From Polaribacter sp. HaHaR_3_91 (GTDB lineage: Bacteria; Bacteroidota; Bacteroidia; Flavobacteriales; Flavobacteriaceae): 64,000 bases of DNA. The notes under the pieces were generated by a model. That model saw nothing but the letters and a program-made list of their open reading frames with translations. It was not told the origin of the DNA and searched no databases. The DNA lies in assembly GCF_019278525.1 (NCBI RefSeq), contig NZ_CP058986.1, positions 2,080,001 through 2,144,000 on the forward strand. The letters are read 5' to 3'. Shown here piece after piece: positions 27,423-36,438 of the stretch (positions are counted from its first letter, which is position 1; the number at the start of each line of letters is the position of its first letter). The position numbers and the translations under genes were made by a program.

Positions 27423-28166
27423 ATGAAATTATTAGAAAATAAATCTGCTATCATTACTGGTGCAACAAGAGGTATTGGACGTGGAATTGCTATTGAATTT
27501 GCAAAGCAAGGAGCAAATGTGGCATTTACATATAGTTCTTCTGTAGACGCAGCGAATGCTTTAGAAGAAGAATTAAAAGCTTTTGGAGTTTCTGCAAAAG
27601 GATACCAATCTAATGCTGCAGATTTTGATGCTGCTCAAGAATTAGCTAAGGAGGTTTTAAAAGAATTTGGAGCTATAGATATTTTAGTAAATAACGCAGG
27701 TATTACAAAAGATAACTTGTTAATGCGTATTTCTGAAGACGATTTTGATAAAGTAATTGAAGTAAATTTAAAATCTGTTTTTAATTTAACCAAAGCTGTA
27801 ATTCGTCCGATGATGAAACAAAGAGCAGGTTCTATTATCAATATGAGTTCTGTAGTTGGTATTAAAGGAAATGCTGGTCAAACTAATTATGCTGCTTCAA
27901 AAGCTGGTATTGTTGGTTTTTCTAAATCGGTTGCTTTAGAGTTAGGGTCTAGAAATATTAGAAGTAACGTAGTTGCTCCTGGTTTTATAGAAACAGAAAT
28001 GACAGAAAAATTAGATGAAGCTACTGTGCAAAGTTGGAGAGATGGTATTCCTTTAAAAAGAGGAGGACAGCCAATAGACATTGCAAATGCATGTGTGTTT
28101 TTAGCTTCTGATATGAGTGCTTATATTACAGGGCAGACTTTATCTGTAGATGGAGGAATGAACTAA
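27423..28166 (+). CDS. fabG: 3-oxoacyl-ACP reductase
   Basis: FabG reduces 3-ketoacyl-ACP with NADPH in fatty acid elongation. The 247-residue classical SDR has the cofactor motif TGATRGIGRG near residue 13, NNAG near 88, catalytic Ser in NMSSVVG and the Tyr-Lys pair in NYAASKAG, and the FabG C-terminal YITGQTLSVDGGMN. It is a single-gene transcript bounded by hairpins. Its closeness to lpxC/fabZ fits an envelope lipid neighbourhood. Confidence 0.95.
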   Translation: MKLLENKSAIITGATRGIGRGIAIEFAKQGANVAFTYSSSVDAANALEEELKAFGVSAKGYQSNAADFDAAQELAKEVLKEFGAIDILVNNAGITKDNLLMRISEDDFDKVIEVNLKSVFNLTKAVIRPMMKQRAGSIINMSSVVGIKGNAGQTNYAASKAGIVGFSKSVALELGSRNIRSNVVAPGFIETEMTEKLDEATVQSWRDGIPLKRGGQPIDIANACVFLASDMSAYITGQTLSVDGGMN

Positions 28167-28188
28167 AGTTAAACACTTTATAAATTAT

Positions 28189-28222
28189 AAAAAAGCTTCA
28201 ATATTATCTTGAAGCTTTTTTT
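28189..28222. terminator. Bidirectional terminator between fabG and HAD gene
   Basis: Perfect 13-nt arms AAAAAAGCTTCAA (28189-28201) and TTGAAGCTTTTTT (28209-28221) with a 7-nt loop lie between two convergent genes. T-runs on both strands allow termination in both directions. Confidence 0.9.
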
Positions 28223-28265
28223 ATGTCATTAAATATGGATGTTTAGTTCTATTTTTATGATTAGA

Positions 28266-28916
28266 TTATTGCAATGTTTTTAAATAATTAACAACATCTA
28301 GCATTGAAGTATAAATGTTATTGGCTAATGTAAATCTCGGATCATTTTTGTCTTCAGGAATAACTAAGGTGTGCATACTAGCAGCTTTTGCGGCAATTAA
28401 CCCCGTAACACTATCTTCTAATACCAAGCAATTTCCAGTAGGTACTTTTAACAATTTTGCTGCTTTCAGATAAATAGCCGGATGTGGTTTTCCGTATGCT
28501 TCATCGTCTGCACTACAAACTACCTTAAAATAATGAGTAATATTCAGTTTGTTAAAAACCGCGTTAATGATAGGTTTGCTAGAAGAGGTAGCAAGGGCAA
28601 TATTAAAGTTGTTTTTAGTTAAAAAATCTAACAACTCGAATAAGCCTTTTTTTGCTTTTCCTTTTTCAGTAATTAATTGAACTACAGCTGTAATAATTTC
28701 TTTTTCTAAAATTTTAGGATTTATAGATAATTGATGTAATTGACACCAAGTGAGAGCAACATCATCTATCCTTTTACCCATGGTGTTTTTTATACAATCT
28801 TCTACAGTAACGGTTACATTGTAAGTCGATAAAATTTTTATTTGTGCTTGTCGCCAAAAAGGTTCGGAGTCTATGATAACTCCATCCATGTCAAAAATAA
28901 AAGTGTTTAATATCAT
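28266..28916 (-). CDS. hxpB: HAD phosphatase, hexitol/2-deoxyglucose-6-phosphatase-like
   Basis: The 216-residue HAD enzyme has the nucleophile motif IFDMDGVIIDSEPFW (Asp9, acid Asp11), the ATSSSKP loop, the KPHPAIY lysine and the LEDSVTGL acidic pair. DSEPFWRQAQ with the following GKRIDDV is characteristic of the YniC/HxpB branch, which removes phosphate from sorbitol-, mannitol- and 2-deoxyglucose-6-phosphates. The start codon overlaps the stop of the Nudix regulator by one base (TAATG), a translational coupling. Beside a mannitol locus it may relieve hexitol-phosphate stress, though beta-phosphoglucomutase-like activity cannot be excluded. Confidence 0.82.
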   Translation of the reverse strand: MILNTFIFDMDGVIIDSEPFWRQAQIKILSTYNVTVTVEDCIKNTMGKRIDDVALTWCQLHQLSINPKILEKEIITAVVQLITEKGKAKKGLFELLDFLTKNNFNIALATSSSKPIINAVFNKLNITHYFKVVCSADDEAYGKPHPAIYLKAAKLLKVPTGNCLVLEDSVTGLIAAKAASMHTLVIPEDKNDPRFTLANNIYTSMLDVVNYLKTLQ

Positions 28917-29653
28917 TAAATGTTGATTAAGTAATTTTTCTGAAACATTTTATTGTAAATATCTTTGCTAAACATATACAACTGTGCTGGTTTTTTAGAA
29001 ACTCCAACTTGTTTTTCGTCTAAAGGAACCAAGTATTTTTTATTGATTAATTTTCTTCTAAAATTCCGATTATCTATTTCTATTGCCAATATTGATTGAT
29101 ACAAGTCTTGTACATCATTTATGGTAAATTTATCTGGTAATAACTCAAATATAATTGGTTCTTGTAGGCATTTTGTTTTTAAATCTTCATAGGCTTCTAA
29201 AATGATTTGTTTGTGATCAAATCCTAATTCAGGTAAGTCATTTATTGAAAACCATTGTGCTTTATATTTGTTATTTTCGATAGCAACATCTTCTGTTTTT
29301 AATAAAAAATAATAAGCAATTGTAATAGTTCTTAAGTTGAATTCCTCATTTTGAATCCATAATAAGTCTTTTTCATTCGTCAACCTATTTGGATCACCAA
29401 AAGCTCTAAATTGTTTTTTATATAAATTGGTAAGTCCGGTTAATTCTTTTAATACTCTAGAAGCAGAGTCGTCTAAAGTTTCATCTTCATAGACATGATA
29501 TCCTGTTAATACATAATCATCAACAAGTACTTTATTTTCAGATTTTGATTCTAAATATCGTTTTATTAATAAAACATTTAAAGATTTGGTATCTGTATCA
29601 TATCCAAAAACGACACAATCTACCGATATATTTGATATTTTCTTGTTGCTCAT
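28916..29653 (-). CDS. Nudix-domain transcriptional regulator, NrtR/AraR-like
   Basis: The 245-residue protein has an N-terminal Nudix fold and a C-terminal winged-helix region (about 165-240, with IDNRNFRRKLINKKYLVP). The Nudix box is degenerate: in the segment from G at about residue 51 to TGL near 74, the RExxEE core reads RVLKEL, missing two catalytic glutamates. That is expected when the Nudix domain senses a metabolite rather than hydrolysing it, as in NrtR and the Bacteroides AraR regulator. Its position opposite the polyol operon and the palindromes between them point to local control. The effector is unknown. Confidence 0.85.
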   Translation of the reverse strand: MSNKKISNISVDCVVFGYDTDTKSLNVLLIKRYLESKSENKVLVDDYVLTGYHVYEDETLDDSASRVLKELTGLTNLYKKQFRAFGDPNRLTNEKDLLWIQNEEFNLRTITIAYYFLLKTEDVAIENNKYKAQWFSINDLPELGFDHKQIILEAYEDLKTKCLQEPIIFELLPDKFTINDVQDLYQSILAIEIDNRNFRRKLINKKYLVPLDEKQVGVSKKPAQLYMFSKDIYNKMFQKNYLINI

Positions 29654-29704
29654 ATTCTTAATTATAACGTAAAGTTACTCTTTTTTTTTAATTACTTTAA
29701 ATAA

Positions 29705-29719
29705 ACGTATTTATTACGT
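29705..29719. promoter_or_regulatory. Candidate operator upstream of the Nudix regulator
   Basis: ACGTA (29705-29709) and TACGT (29715-29719) form a perfect inverted repeat with a 5-bp spacer, 52 bp upstream of the regulator start. The ACGT core is shared with the stronger palindrome at 29889-29907. It may mediate autoregulation, and on the minus strand it overlaps a weak -7-like TACGTTTA. Confidence 0.5.
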
Positions 29720-29850
29720 ATAATATTTTTTAAAATTTTGAAAACGATTCAGAACTTCCTAGTATAGCGGTTTTACTGATTAAATGACTATTTAGGTTGT
29801 CAATTTAACATATATTAAAGCTAATATAGAATATTTATTTTTCTTTTTTA

Positions 29851-29882
29851 TTGTTTTTGTAAAAGTTTTTTATTTACATTTG
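29851..29882 (+). promoter_or_regulatory. Promoter of the polyol operon
   Basis: TTG (29851-29853) and TACATTTG (29875-29882) are spaced 21 bp apart, matching the Bacteroidota -33/-7 promoter TTTG-N17-23-TAnnTTTG. The palindrome at 29889-29907 begins 6 bp after the -7 box, over the expected transcription start. Confidence 0.7.
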
Positions 29883-29888
29883 CTTATC

Positions 29889-29907
29889 AAACGTCATTAT
29901 GACGTTT
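29889..29907. promoter_or_regulatory. Perfect 19-bp palindrome, candidate repressor operator
   Basis: AAACGTCAT, one central T, and ATGACGTTT form a perfect 9-bp inverted repeat. It sits between the -7 box and the start codon of the outer-membrane gene, where a bound repressor would block transcription. The divergent Nudix regulator is the obvious candidate to bind it. It has no T-run and so is not a terminator. Confidence 0.7.
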
Positions 29908-29956
29908 TATTTTAAAGATATCATATTAAGATTTATAACTATTTAAAAGATAAGTA

Positions 29957-30817
29957 ATGAGACAATTATCAAAAGAAATGAAACCACTAAGTTATTATAT
30001 TAAAAAGGGAAGTGTTTCTATCGTACTTTTAAATATATTTTTATTGATATCTGTACAGCATACAATCGCTCAAATCGATTTAGTTAATGATGAATATCAG
30101 GCTTTTAGTGTTGGAGCACATGTTAAAAATATGCATTTATGGCACGGGAGTGTTGTACATCCCGGAGCAATGATTGCTACTAGTTTAGAATACAATTCAA
30201 AAAATGAGAAATTTACTTTTGGTCTTTGGGGAGGCGCAAGTTTTTCTACGATAGATGTAAATAATATTACAACAGGAAAAACTGAAAGTGCTTTTTATAA
30301 AGAAGTTTCTATTTATACCAAATATCGTTTTTCTGATCGTTTTTTTATTGAGGCAGTGTCACATAACAATTACACAGGAGTAGAAGAAAGAGGTGATAAA
30401 CTACAATTTTGGAGTTATGATAAAACGCAAGGGTATAACTTTGTAGATGTTAATTTTGGATACAATATATCTCCAAATACTTTATTATATTTAGCAACTA
30501 TAATTAATGGAGGTTCAGGAGATTATGAAGTTCAAATGGACGGTTCTCTAAAGAATTCATGGACGCATTATTTTGAAGTAAATAGTAAAGTTTGGGAAAA
30601 AGGAGATGCTAGCTTATCTTTATTTGCAGGTGGTGCTTGGTCTTTTACTACCGATAAAACTTTTTATACAGAAAGTGCTGCTAATATTATAAATGTAGGA
30701 GCAACATTTAGTAAAGATGTTAAAATAGGCAACTATAATTTACCAATTGGAATTACTGCAATGTGGAATCCAGAACAAGAAAAAACGGTACTTCAATTAG
30801 ATCTAACTTTATTTTAA
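29957..30817 (+). CDS. Outer-membrane beta-barrel-like protein of the polyol locus
   Basis: The 286-residue protein has a long signal peptide (membrane segment about 18-38, ending HTIAQ) and a body of alternating amphipathic strands with aromatic girdles, ending in QLDLTLF, the C-terminal Phe typical of barrels recognised by BAM. HLWHGSVVHPGAMIATSLEY and LWGGASFST are features of flavobacterial barrels annotated as hypothetical. It leads the operon ahead of the permease, so it could be a pore for the polyol (inference). No TonB box is seen, so it is not a SusC-type receptor. Confidence 0.7.
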   Translation: MRQLSKEMKPLSYYIKKGSVSIVLLNIFLLISVQHTIAQIDLVNDEYQAFSVGAHVKNMHLWHGSVVHPGAMIATSLEYNSKNEKFTFGLWGGASFSTIDVNNITTGKTESAFYKEVSIYTKYRFSDRFFIEAVSHNNYTGVEERGDKLQFWSYDKTQGYNFVDVNFGYNISPNTLLYLATIINGGSGDYEVQMDGSLKNSWTHYFEVNSKVWEKGDASLSLFAGGAWSFTTDKTFYTESAANIINVGATFSKDVKIGNYNLPIGITAMWNPEQEKTVLQLDLTLF

Positions 30818-30902
30818 GACACATATAATTACTAAATATTTACTACAGCATGTATAACAATATCACTAAAATTAAAAAGAACTAACTTTAAATAAACATC
30901 AT

Positions 30903-32618
30903 ATGGAAACTCCCAATCAATATCAGCAGTTCGAAGACTTAGAAATAGAGCAATTACCAATTGCTAAAAATAAACTACATAATTGGACGCATTTTGCAGG
31001 TTTGTACGCTGCAGAACATGTTGCCGCCACAGAATTTGTAATTGGAGCAACGTTTGTTGCCTTAGGTGCAACTACAAAAGATATTATTTTAGGATTATTG
31101 ATTGGTAATATATTAGCTGTTTTAAGTTGGACGTTAATTACATCTCCAATTGCTGTAGATACTAGATTGAGTTTGTACACGTATCTTAATAAAATAGCTG
31201 GAGATTCTATGACAAAACTCTATAATTGGGCAAATGTTGTTATTTTTACAGTCATTTCTGCGGCAATGATAACCGTATCTTCTACAGCAGTTCGGTTTGC
31301 TTTTGATATTCCGGCACAACTAGATTGGTACCCAACAAATCTTTGGTTTGTTTTAATCGTTTTACTCGTTGGTATTGTTGTGGTTGCAATTGCTATATAT
31401 GGTTTTACAGCGGTTTCTAAATTCTCTGCAATTTGTGCGCCTTGGTTATTTGTGATGTTTATTAGTGGTGCATTTATACTTTTACCAGCACTTTCTTTAG
31501 ATGTTTTAGGTGAAACATTGCCAAGTGGATGGACAGAACTTATAAATTTAGGAGATCAATCCATTTGGACAGGTCTTAACAGTGATGGAGAACCAGGAAT
31601 TGGATTACTTGAAGTTATTGGTTTTGCTTGGGCAGCGAATTCAATTACCCACTTTGGTCTTATTGATATGGCTTTATTTCGTTTTGCTAAAAAGAAATCT
31701 TACGGATTAACAACAAGTACAGGAATGATGTTCGGACATTTTGTTGCTTGGATCTCGGCAGGAATAATGGGTGCTGGTGCAGCTGTTATTATTGGTAAAT
31801 CTATCGTAGAATTAGATCCAGGAGATGTAGCTTATTACGCTTTAGGTTGGTCTGGTTTTGTAATTGTTATTGTTGCTGGTTGGACAACCGCTGTAGCAAA
31901 TCTTTATAGAGCAGGTTTAGCTGCACAAGCTATTTTTACTAAAAATTCAAGAAAAAAGACAACTATAATTGTTGGTTTAGTTACTATGGTAGTCGCTTGT
32001 TTTCCGTTTGTGTTTTCACAAATGCTTCCGTTACTAACGTATGCAGGTTTATTAGTTGTACCAGTTGGTAGTATTGTTTTTGCAGAGCATCAAATTTTCC
32101 CTAAAATTGGGTATACACGTTATTGGTCTCATTATCGTAATTTAACTTTTAGTACTCCTGCTATTGCTTCTTGGGCATTAGGATTGTTATTTGGTTTTGG
32201 TTTAAACATTTTAAATGTAATGTCTTTTTACTATTTATTTATACCAACATGGATTTTTACAATACTTATTTATACTTTTTTAGCAAGACGTTATGGAGCA
32301 AAAGATAAATATCCAGAAGAAGAAGAAAAAGAGAGAGTAAGAAATACGCACATAGATGAATTTCAAGAAATAAAGGCACAAAAAGAAGTTGTACTTATAA
32401 TAGATACATCATTATTTACAAAGGTATTAAAAGGGATTTCATTACTAGCATTGGCAATAACAGTTGTGTTGGCTTGTATTGTGTTATTTGGTAGTGAAAC
32501 AGAAAAAGTATATATAGAAAATAGAGAACTATTTTATACGTACGCATTTGTATGTACTGTAGTATATTTTGTAACATCAATTTGGGCACTTAAAAGAGGT
32601 AATTCTTTAAATAAATAA
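30903..32618 (+). CDS. Purine-cytosine-permease-like (NCS1) transporter of the polyol locus
   Basis: The 571-residue integral membrane protein has about 12 hydrophobic segments, an N-terminal soluble tail of about 35 residues and a soluble loop of about 50 residues before a last pair of helices. Segments such as NWTHFAGLYAAEHVAATEFVIGA near residue 28 and YGFTAVSKFSAICAPWLFVMF near 160 resemble NCS1 nucleobase and hydantoin symporters. Position between an outer-membrane barrel and mannitol dehydrogenase, 8 bp from the latter, suggests uptake of a polyol or sugar rather than a nucleobase. Family assignment rests on pattern only. Confidence 0.72.
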   Translation: METPNQYQQFEDLEIEQLPIAKNKLHNWTHFAGLYAAEHVAATEFVIGATFVALGATTKDIILGLLIGNILAVLSWTLITSPIAVDTRLSLYTYLNKIAGDSMTKLYNWANVVIFTVISAAMITVSSTAVRFAFDIPAQLDWYPTNLWFVLIVLLVGIVVVAIAIYGFTAVSKFSAICAPWLFVMFISGAFILLPALSLDVLGETLPSGWTELINLGDQSIWTGLNSDGEPGIGLLEVIGFAWAANSITHFGLIDMALFRFAKKKSYGLTTSTGMMFGHFVAWISAGIMGAGAAVIIGKSIVELDPGDVAYYALGWSGFVIVIVAGWTTAVANLYRAGLAAQAIFTKNSRKKTTIIVGLVTMVVACFPFVFSQMLPLLTYAGLLVVPVGSIVFAEHQIFPKIGYTRYWSHYRNLTFSTPAIASWALGLLFGFGLNILNVMSFYYLFIPTWIFTILIYTFLARRYGAKDKYPEEEEKERVRNTHIDEFQEIKAQKEVVLIIDTSLFTKVLKGISLLALAITVVLACIVLFGSETEKVYIENRELFYTYAFVCTVVYFVTSIWALKRGNSLNK

Positions 32619-32625
32619 TAAAATC

Positions 32626-34125
32626 ATGGAAAATATAATTAAATTAAATCAAAAGAATTTAGCAGAAATTAGTACTAAAATAACTTCTCCTACTTATAAT
32701 AGAAGCGAAATTAAAACAGGTATTGTACATGTTGGTATTGGTGGGTTTCATAGATCACATGAAGCGTTTTATACGGACTTATTATTAAACGATGATTCTC
32801 AGAAAGATTGGGGTATCTGTGGTGTTGCATTGTTAGATTTTGATACTAAAATTTATAATATACTAAAAGAGCAAGACGGTTTATATACGTTAATTATAAA
32901 AGAATTAGACGGTTCGTTAACAAAACAAATTATCGGTTCTATGGTAGAAGTTTTATATGCGCCAGAGAGTCCAATAAAAGTCATTGAAAAAATGGCGAGT
33001 TCAGATGTAAAAATCATCAGTTTAACCATTACAGAAGGAGGTTATAACTATAATGAAGCAACAGGAGAATTCAATTTTGAGAATCCTTTAATTCAGCACG
33101 ATTTAGAAACGCCAAGTGCACCTAAAACTATTTTTGGATATTTAACACAAGCGTTAAAACTGCGTAAAGAAAATGGTTTAAAAGGTGTTACTATTCAGTC
33201 TTGTGATAATATACAAGGAAACGGACATATGACAGAAAAAATGTTGTTAAGCTATGTAAAAGTAGCAGAACCAACCTTAGTTTCTTGGATTGATGAAAAC
33301 GTATCGTTTCCGAATGCAATGGTAGATAGAATTACACCAGCAACATCTGCATTAGATATCGAAAAATTAAAAGAAACTTCTGGTATTGATGATGGTTGGC
33401 CAGTAGTTTGTGAACCTTTTAAACAATGGGTAATTGAAGATAATTTTGCAGCAGGAAGACCTGCTTGGGAAACTGTTGGTGCTCAGTTTGTAAAAGATGT
33501 GGTGCCGTATGAAAAAATGAAGTTAAGTTTACTAAATGCAGGTCATTCTGTATTAGGAATTTTAGGTGCATTATATGGTTATTCTACTATTGATGAAGCT
33601 GCAAATGATGCTGATATCAGTTCTTTCTTAAGAATTTATATGGGGAATGAAGTTACACCAACTTTAGGAGACTTAGAAGGAGTGAATTTAAAAAATTATA
33701 AATTTTCATTAATCCAAAGATTTGGAAATACTTATATAAAAGATCAAATTGAAAGAATCTGTTCTGAGAGTTCTGCTAAAATTCCAATTTTTATTTTACC
33801 TACAGTTTATAATCAGTTAGAAAATAATAGAATTATAAATCATGCTGCTTTTATCATTGCTGCTTTTGCAATTTATAGTGTTGGCGTAAATGAAAATGGG
33901 TCTCAACTAATGATTAAAGATGCTATGGAAGCAGTTTTAACTGAGAAAGCAATTTTATCAAGAAATAATCCAGCAGCCTTTTTAGAAATAGAATCTATTT
34001 TTGGTCAACTTAAAAACTCTAAAACCTTTTTAGATGCTTATACAGATGCTTATCAGAATATTGTTAAAAACGGAATAGAGAAGTCTGTGAAAGATATTAA
34101 TAGTACTATTTTAAATGAAATTTAG
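32626..34125 (+). CDS. Mannitol 2-dehydrogenase, long-chain polyol dehydrogenase
   Basis: The enzyme oxidises a polyol, most likely mannitol to fructose with NAD. The 499-residue protein has the N-terminal Rossmann segment VHVGIGGFHRSHEAFY (35-49), CDNIQGNG (193-200) and the catalytic set Lys299-x4-Asn304-xx-His307 in KLSLLNAGH, equivalent to K295/N300/H303 of the Pseudomonas fluorescens enzyme. Arabitol or other polyols are possible substrates. The fructokinase starts directly after its stop codon (TAGATG), which fits a mannitol-fructose-fructose-6-phosphate route like the one described in Zobellia galactanivorans. Confidence 0.93.
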   Translation: MENIIKLNQKNLAEISTKITSPTYNRSEIKTGIVHVGIGGFHRSHEAFYTDLLLNDDSQKDWGICGVALLDFDTKIYNILKEQDGLYTLIIKELDGSLTKQIIGSMVEVLYAPESPIKVIEKMASSDVKIISLTITEGGYNYNEATGEFNFENPLIQHDLETPSAPKTIFGYLTQALKLRKENGLKGVTIQSCDNIQGNGHMTEKMLLSYVKVAEPTLVSWIDENVSFPNAMVDRITPATSALDIEKLKETSGIDDGWPVVCEPFKQWVIEDNFAAGRPAWETVGAQFVKDVVPYEKMKLSLLNAGHSVLGILGALYGYSTIDEAANDADISSFLRIYMGNEVTPTLGDLEGVNLKNYKFSLIQRFGNTYIKDQIERICSESSAKIPIFILPTVYNQLENNRIINHAAFIIAAFAIYSVGVNENGSQLMIKDAMEAVLTEKAILSRNNPAAFLEIESIFGQLKNSKTFLDAYTDAYQNIVKNGIEKSVKDINSTILNEI

Positions 34126-35016
34126 ATGGCAAATATTACATGTTTTGGCGAAGTGCTTTGGGATGTGTTTCCAACGCATAAAAAAATAGGAGGAGCTCCT
34201 TTAAACGTTGCAGTAAGATTACAATCTTTAGAAAATAATGTATATATAATAACTAAGGTTGGTGAAGATGATAATGGTCAAAAAATTAAGGACTTTATTA
34301 AGGAGAATAACGTTAATAAAGCAGCGTTACAAATAGATGAAGAACTAAAAACAGGAAAAGTAAAAGTTTTATTAGATGACAAAGGTTGTGCTTCGTATGA
34401 TATTATGTTTCCAAGAGCTTGGGATCAAATAGAATTAACAGAAAGTGCAAAGAAAATAGTAAAAGTTTCAGATGCTTTTGTGTATGGTAGTTTGGTAGCT
34501 AGAGATGAAGTGTCAAGAAATACATTATATGAACTTTTAAAAATAGCAAAATATAAAATTTTTGATGTAAACCTTAGAGCACCTTATTATAACATCGCGC
34601 GTTTGAGTTATTTAATGAATGAGGCTAGTTTTATTAAATTTAATGATGATGAAATTATTGAAATTTCAAAGGGATTAAATTTTAATTCAACTTCTTTAGA
34701 AGAGAACATTCAATTTATTGCAAAAACTACAAATACAAAATCTATTTGTGTTACAAAAGGAGGTTCAGGAGCAATACTTTATTATAATGATGTATTCTAT
34801 TATAATGAAGGTTATAAAGTAAAAGTTGTAGACACTGTTGGAGCAGGAGATTCTTTTTTAGCTTCTTTAATTAATAAACTATTAAAAGATGTTGCGCCAC
34901 AAGAAGCATTAGATTTTGCTTGTGCTGTAGGTGCAATAGTGGCAAGTAGTGAAGGTGCAAATCCAGAAATTAAAGAAAGTGAGATTCTAGGTTTTATGGA
35001 ACAAAAAACTGTGTAA
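34126..35016 (+). CDS. Fructokinase, PfkB family carbohydrate kinase
   Basis: The 296-residue ribokinase-fold enzyme shows CFGEVLWDVFP near the start, GGAPLNVAVRL near residue 22, and the ATP-site DTVGAGDSFLASL near residue 235 with the catalytic Asp. The N-terminus and GGAPLNVA are the fructokinase subgroup pattern. It would phosphorylate fructose made by the preceding dehydrogenase. It is the last gene of the operon, beginning one base after the dehydrogenase stop, and is followed by a strong terminator. Confidence 0.92.
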   Translation: MANITCFGEVLWDVFPTHKKIGGAPLNVAVRLQSLENNVYIITKVGEDDNGQKIKDFIKENNVNKAALQIDEELKTGKVKVLLDDKGCASYDIMFPRAWDQIELTESAKKIVKVSDAFVYGSLVARDEVSRNTLYELLKIAKYKIFDVNLRAPYYNIARLSYLMNEASFIKFNDDEIIEISKGLNFNSTSLEENIQFIAKTTNTKSICVTKGGSGAILYYNDVFYYNEGYKVKVVDTVGAGDSFLASLINKLLKDVAPQEALDFACAVGAIVASSEGANPEIKESEILGFMEQKTV

Positions 35017-35043
35017 AATATAATTACACATTAATATATATTG

Positions 35044-35075
35044 AAAAGTTTCGTAATTTATTACGAAACTTTTTT
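35044..35075. terminator. Terminator of the polyol operon
   Basis: Perfect 13-bp arms AAAAGTTTCGTAA (35044-35056) and TTACGAAACTTTT (35061-35073) enclose a 4-nt loop, followed by T residues to 35075. The convergent EamA gene ends at 35078, so the hairpin serves both genes. Confidence 0.9.
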
Positions 35076-35077
35076 GT

Positions 35078-35977
35078 TTAAGAATACAAGATTAAAAATA
35101 CCCCAAGTAAAATTCCGAATAAAGGAACCAATTTTTTACGCTTATTTTTTTCCTTAAATAACAATCCACCAACTACAACGGCAATTATAATCTGACTTCT
35201 TTTTATAGCCGATAATAACATAATTAAAGCATCAGGGTCTTGTAGTGCTTTAAAATAAAAGTAATCTGCTGTTTGTAATAAAACTCCAACAGCTGGTATA
35301 GACCATCTAAACTTAAAAGCTTTTCTTTTATCAGCATAAGGAAACCATGTAATTGATAAAATAATTAACAATATTAGAATGGTATAAAAGCAAAACCAAA
35401 ATTGTAATGTTTGAGGGTTTAAAGTTAAAGTCTGAATTAAAAATTTATCATACAAGCCACTAGAAGCACCTAAAAAGGTAGCTGCGATAATGGCAAAAAT
35501 CCATTTATTTCTTTTAAAATTGATACCCTCCTTTTTACCAATTTTAGAATATAATAGAACTGAAAGAATAATCAGAAAAAAACCAACCCATTGTAATGAA
35601 TTTGGTTTTTCATTATAAATAAAGATAGCACCTATAAATGTAAAAAAGGGACCTGCAGAGCGAATTGGAGTTACTATGGTAATTGGTAAATGCTTTAATG
35701 CTTGATATGCCAAAACCCAGGAAGCTGCCATTATCATCGATTTTATAAAAATAAATCCGTGCGTACTCCAAGGAATGCTTGTAATGTAGAAACCTATTTT
35801 TTGCATATAATCGGGATTCCAAATAGATCCTAAATAGAAGGGTAGTATCAATAGAAAACCAGCAGAAATTGTTCCAAACAAAACAGGAAATACTTCATTG
35901 CCTTGTACAGCATGTTTTTTACATAAATTATGTAATCCTAAAAATAAAGCCGCTAAAAGTCCTAAATACATCCACAT
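35078..35977 (-). CDS. EamA/DMT family transporter
   Basis: The 299-residue protein has about ten hydrophobic segments in two homologous halves, the drug/metabolite transporter layout, with the EamA motif TPIRSAGPFFTFIGAIFIYNEKP near residue 102 ending the first half and FKEKNKRKKLVPLFGILLGV ending the second. Transport substrate is unknown; members export amino acids, metabolites or drugs. It ends 61 bp from the polyol operon but points the other way, so a link to polyol use is only positional. Confidence 0.85.
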   Translation of the reverse strand: MWMYLGLLAALFLGLHNLCKKHAVQGNEVFPVLFGTISAGFLLILPFYLGSIWNPDYMQKIGFYITSIPWSTHGFIFIKSMIMAASWVLAYQALKHLPITIVTPIRSAGPFFTFIGAIFIYNEKPNSLQWVGFFLIILSVLLYSKIGKKEGINFKRNKWIFAIIAATFLGASSGLYDKFLIQTLTLNPQTLQFWFCFYTILILLIILSITWFPYADKRKAFKFRWSIPAVGVLLQTADYFYFKALQDPDALIMLLSAIKRSQIIIAVVVGGLLFKEKNKRKKLVPLFGILLGVFLILYS

Positions 35978-36438
35978 AATGCGCGCGAAGATAATAGAAT
36001 GAAAAAAATAGAAGAGTTTTAATAGTTACTATTTTTTTTAAAAGTCAGGTTTTTAGTTTATTTTATTGATAGGTAGTGTTTTAGGTGTTTTTAAAATAAG
36101 AGTGTTTTAAGTTTATTCTCTTAATTACCTCTTTTATCATCATTTTAAGAAAAATATAACTATCTTTTGTAAGTATTTCAACGATGCTTTTAATAAAAGT
36201 AAATGCCCTTTTTACTATTGCCTGTACTTGTTATTTATCAATGATTATAAGATTTTAGTAGAAATTGGATAGAAAACTTATTTTTGAAATTATTTATTTA
36301 AAAATATGATAATGAATTTTTACGATTTATGTAATAAATCAAATAAAATAAAATTATTGTTACAATAATCACAGTATAATTTAAAAATGCTTACTTTTTT
36401 CACAAAAGTAATTTATATTTACTAAAAAATTATAAGAT
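35978..36438. other. 461-bp AT-rich intergenic region
   Basis: This gap separates the EamA gene from the divergent ATP-grasp operon and must carry both promoters. It is nearly all A+T with short direct repeats such as GTGTTTTA. I see no gene, RNA, strong palindrome or clear TAnnTTTG box. Confidence 0.5.

Noticed and set aside
29889..29907. Palindrome as a transcription terminator
   Set aside because: No T-run follows and it lies between a promoter and its first gene.
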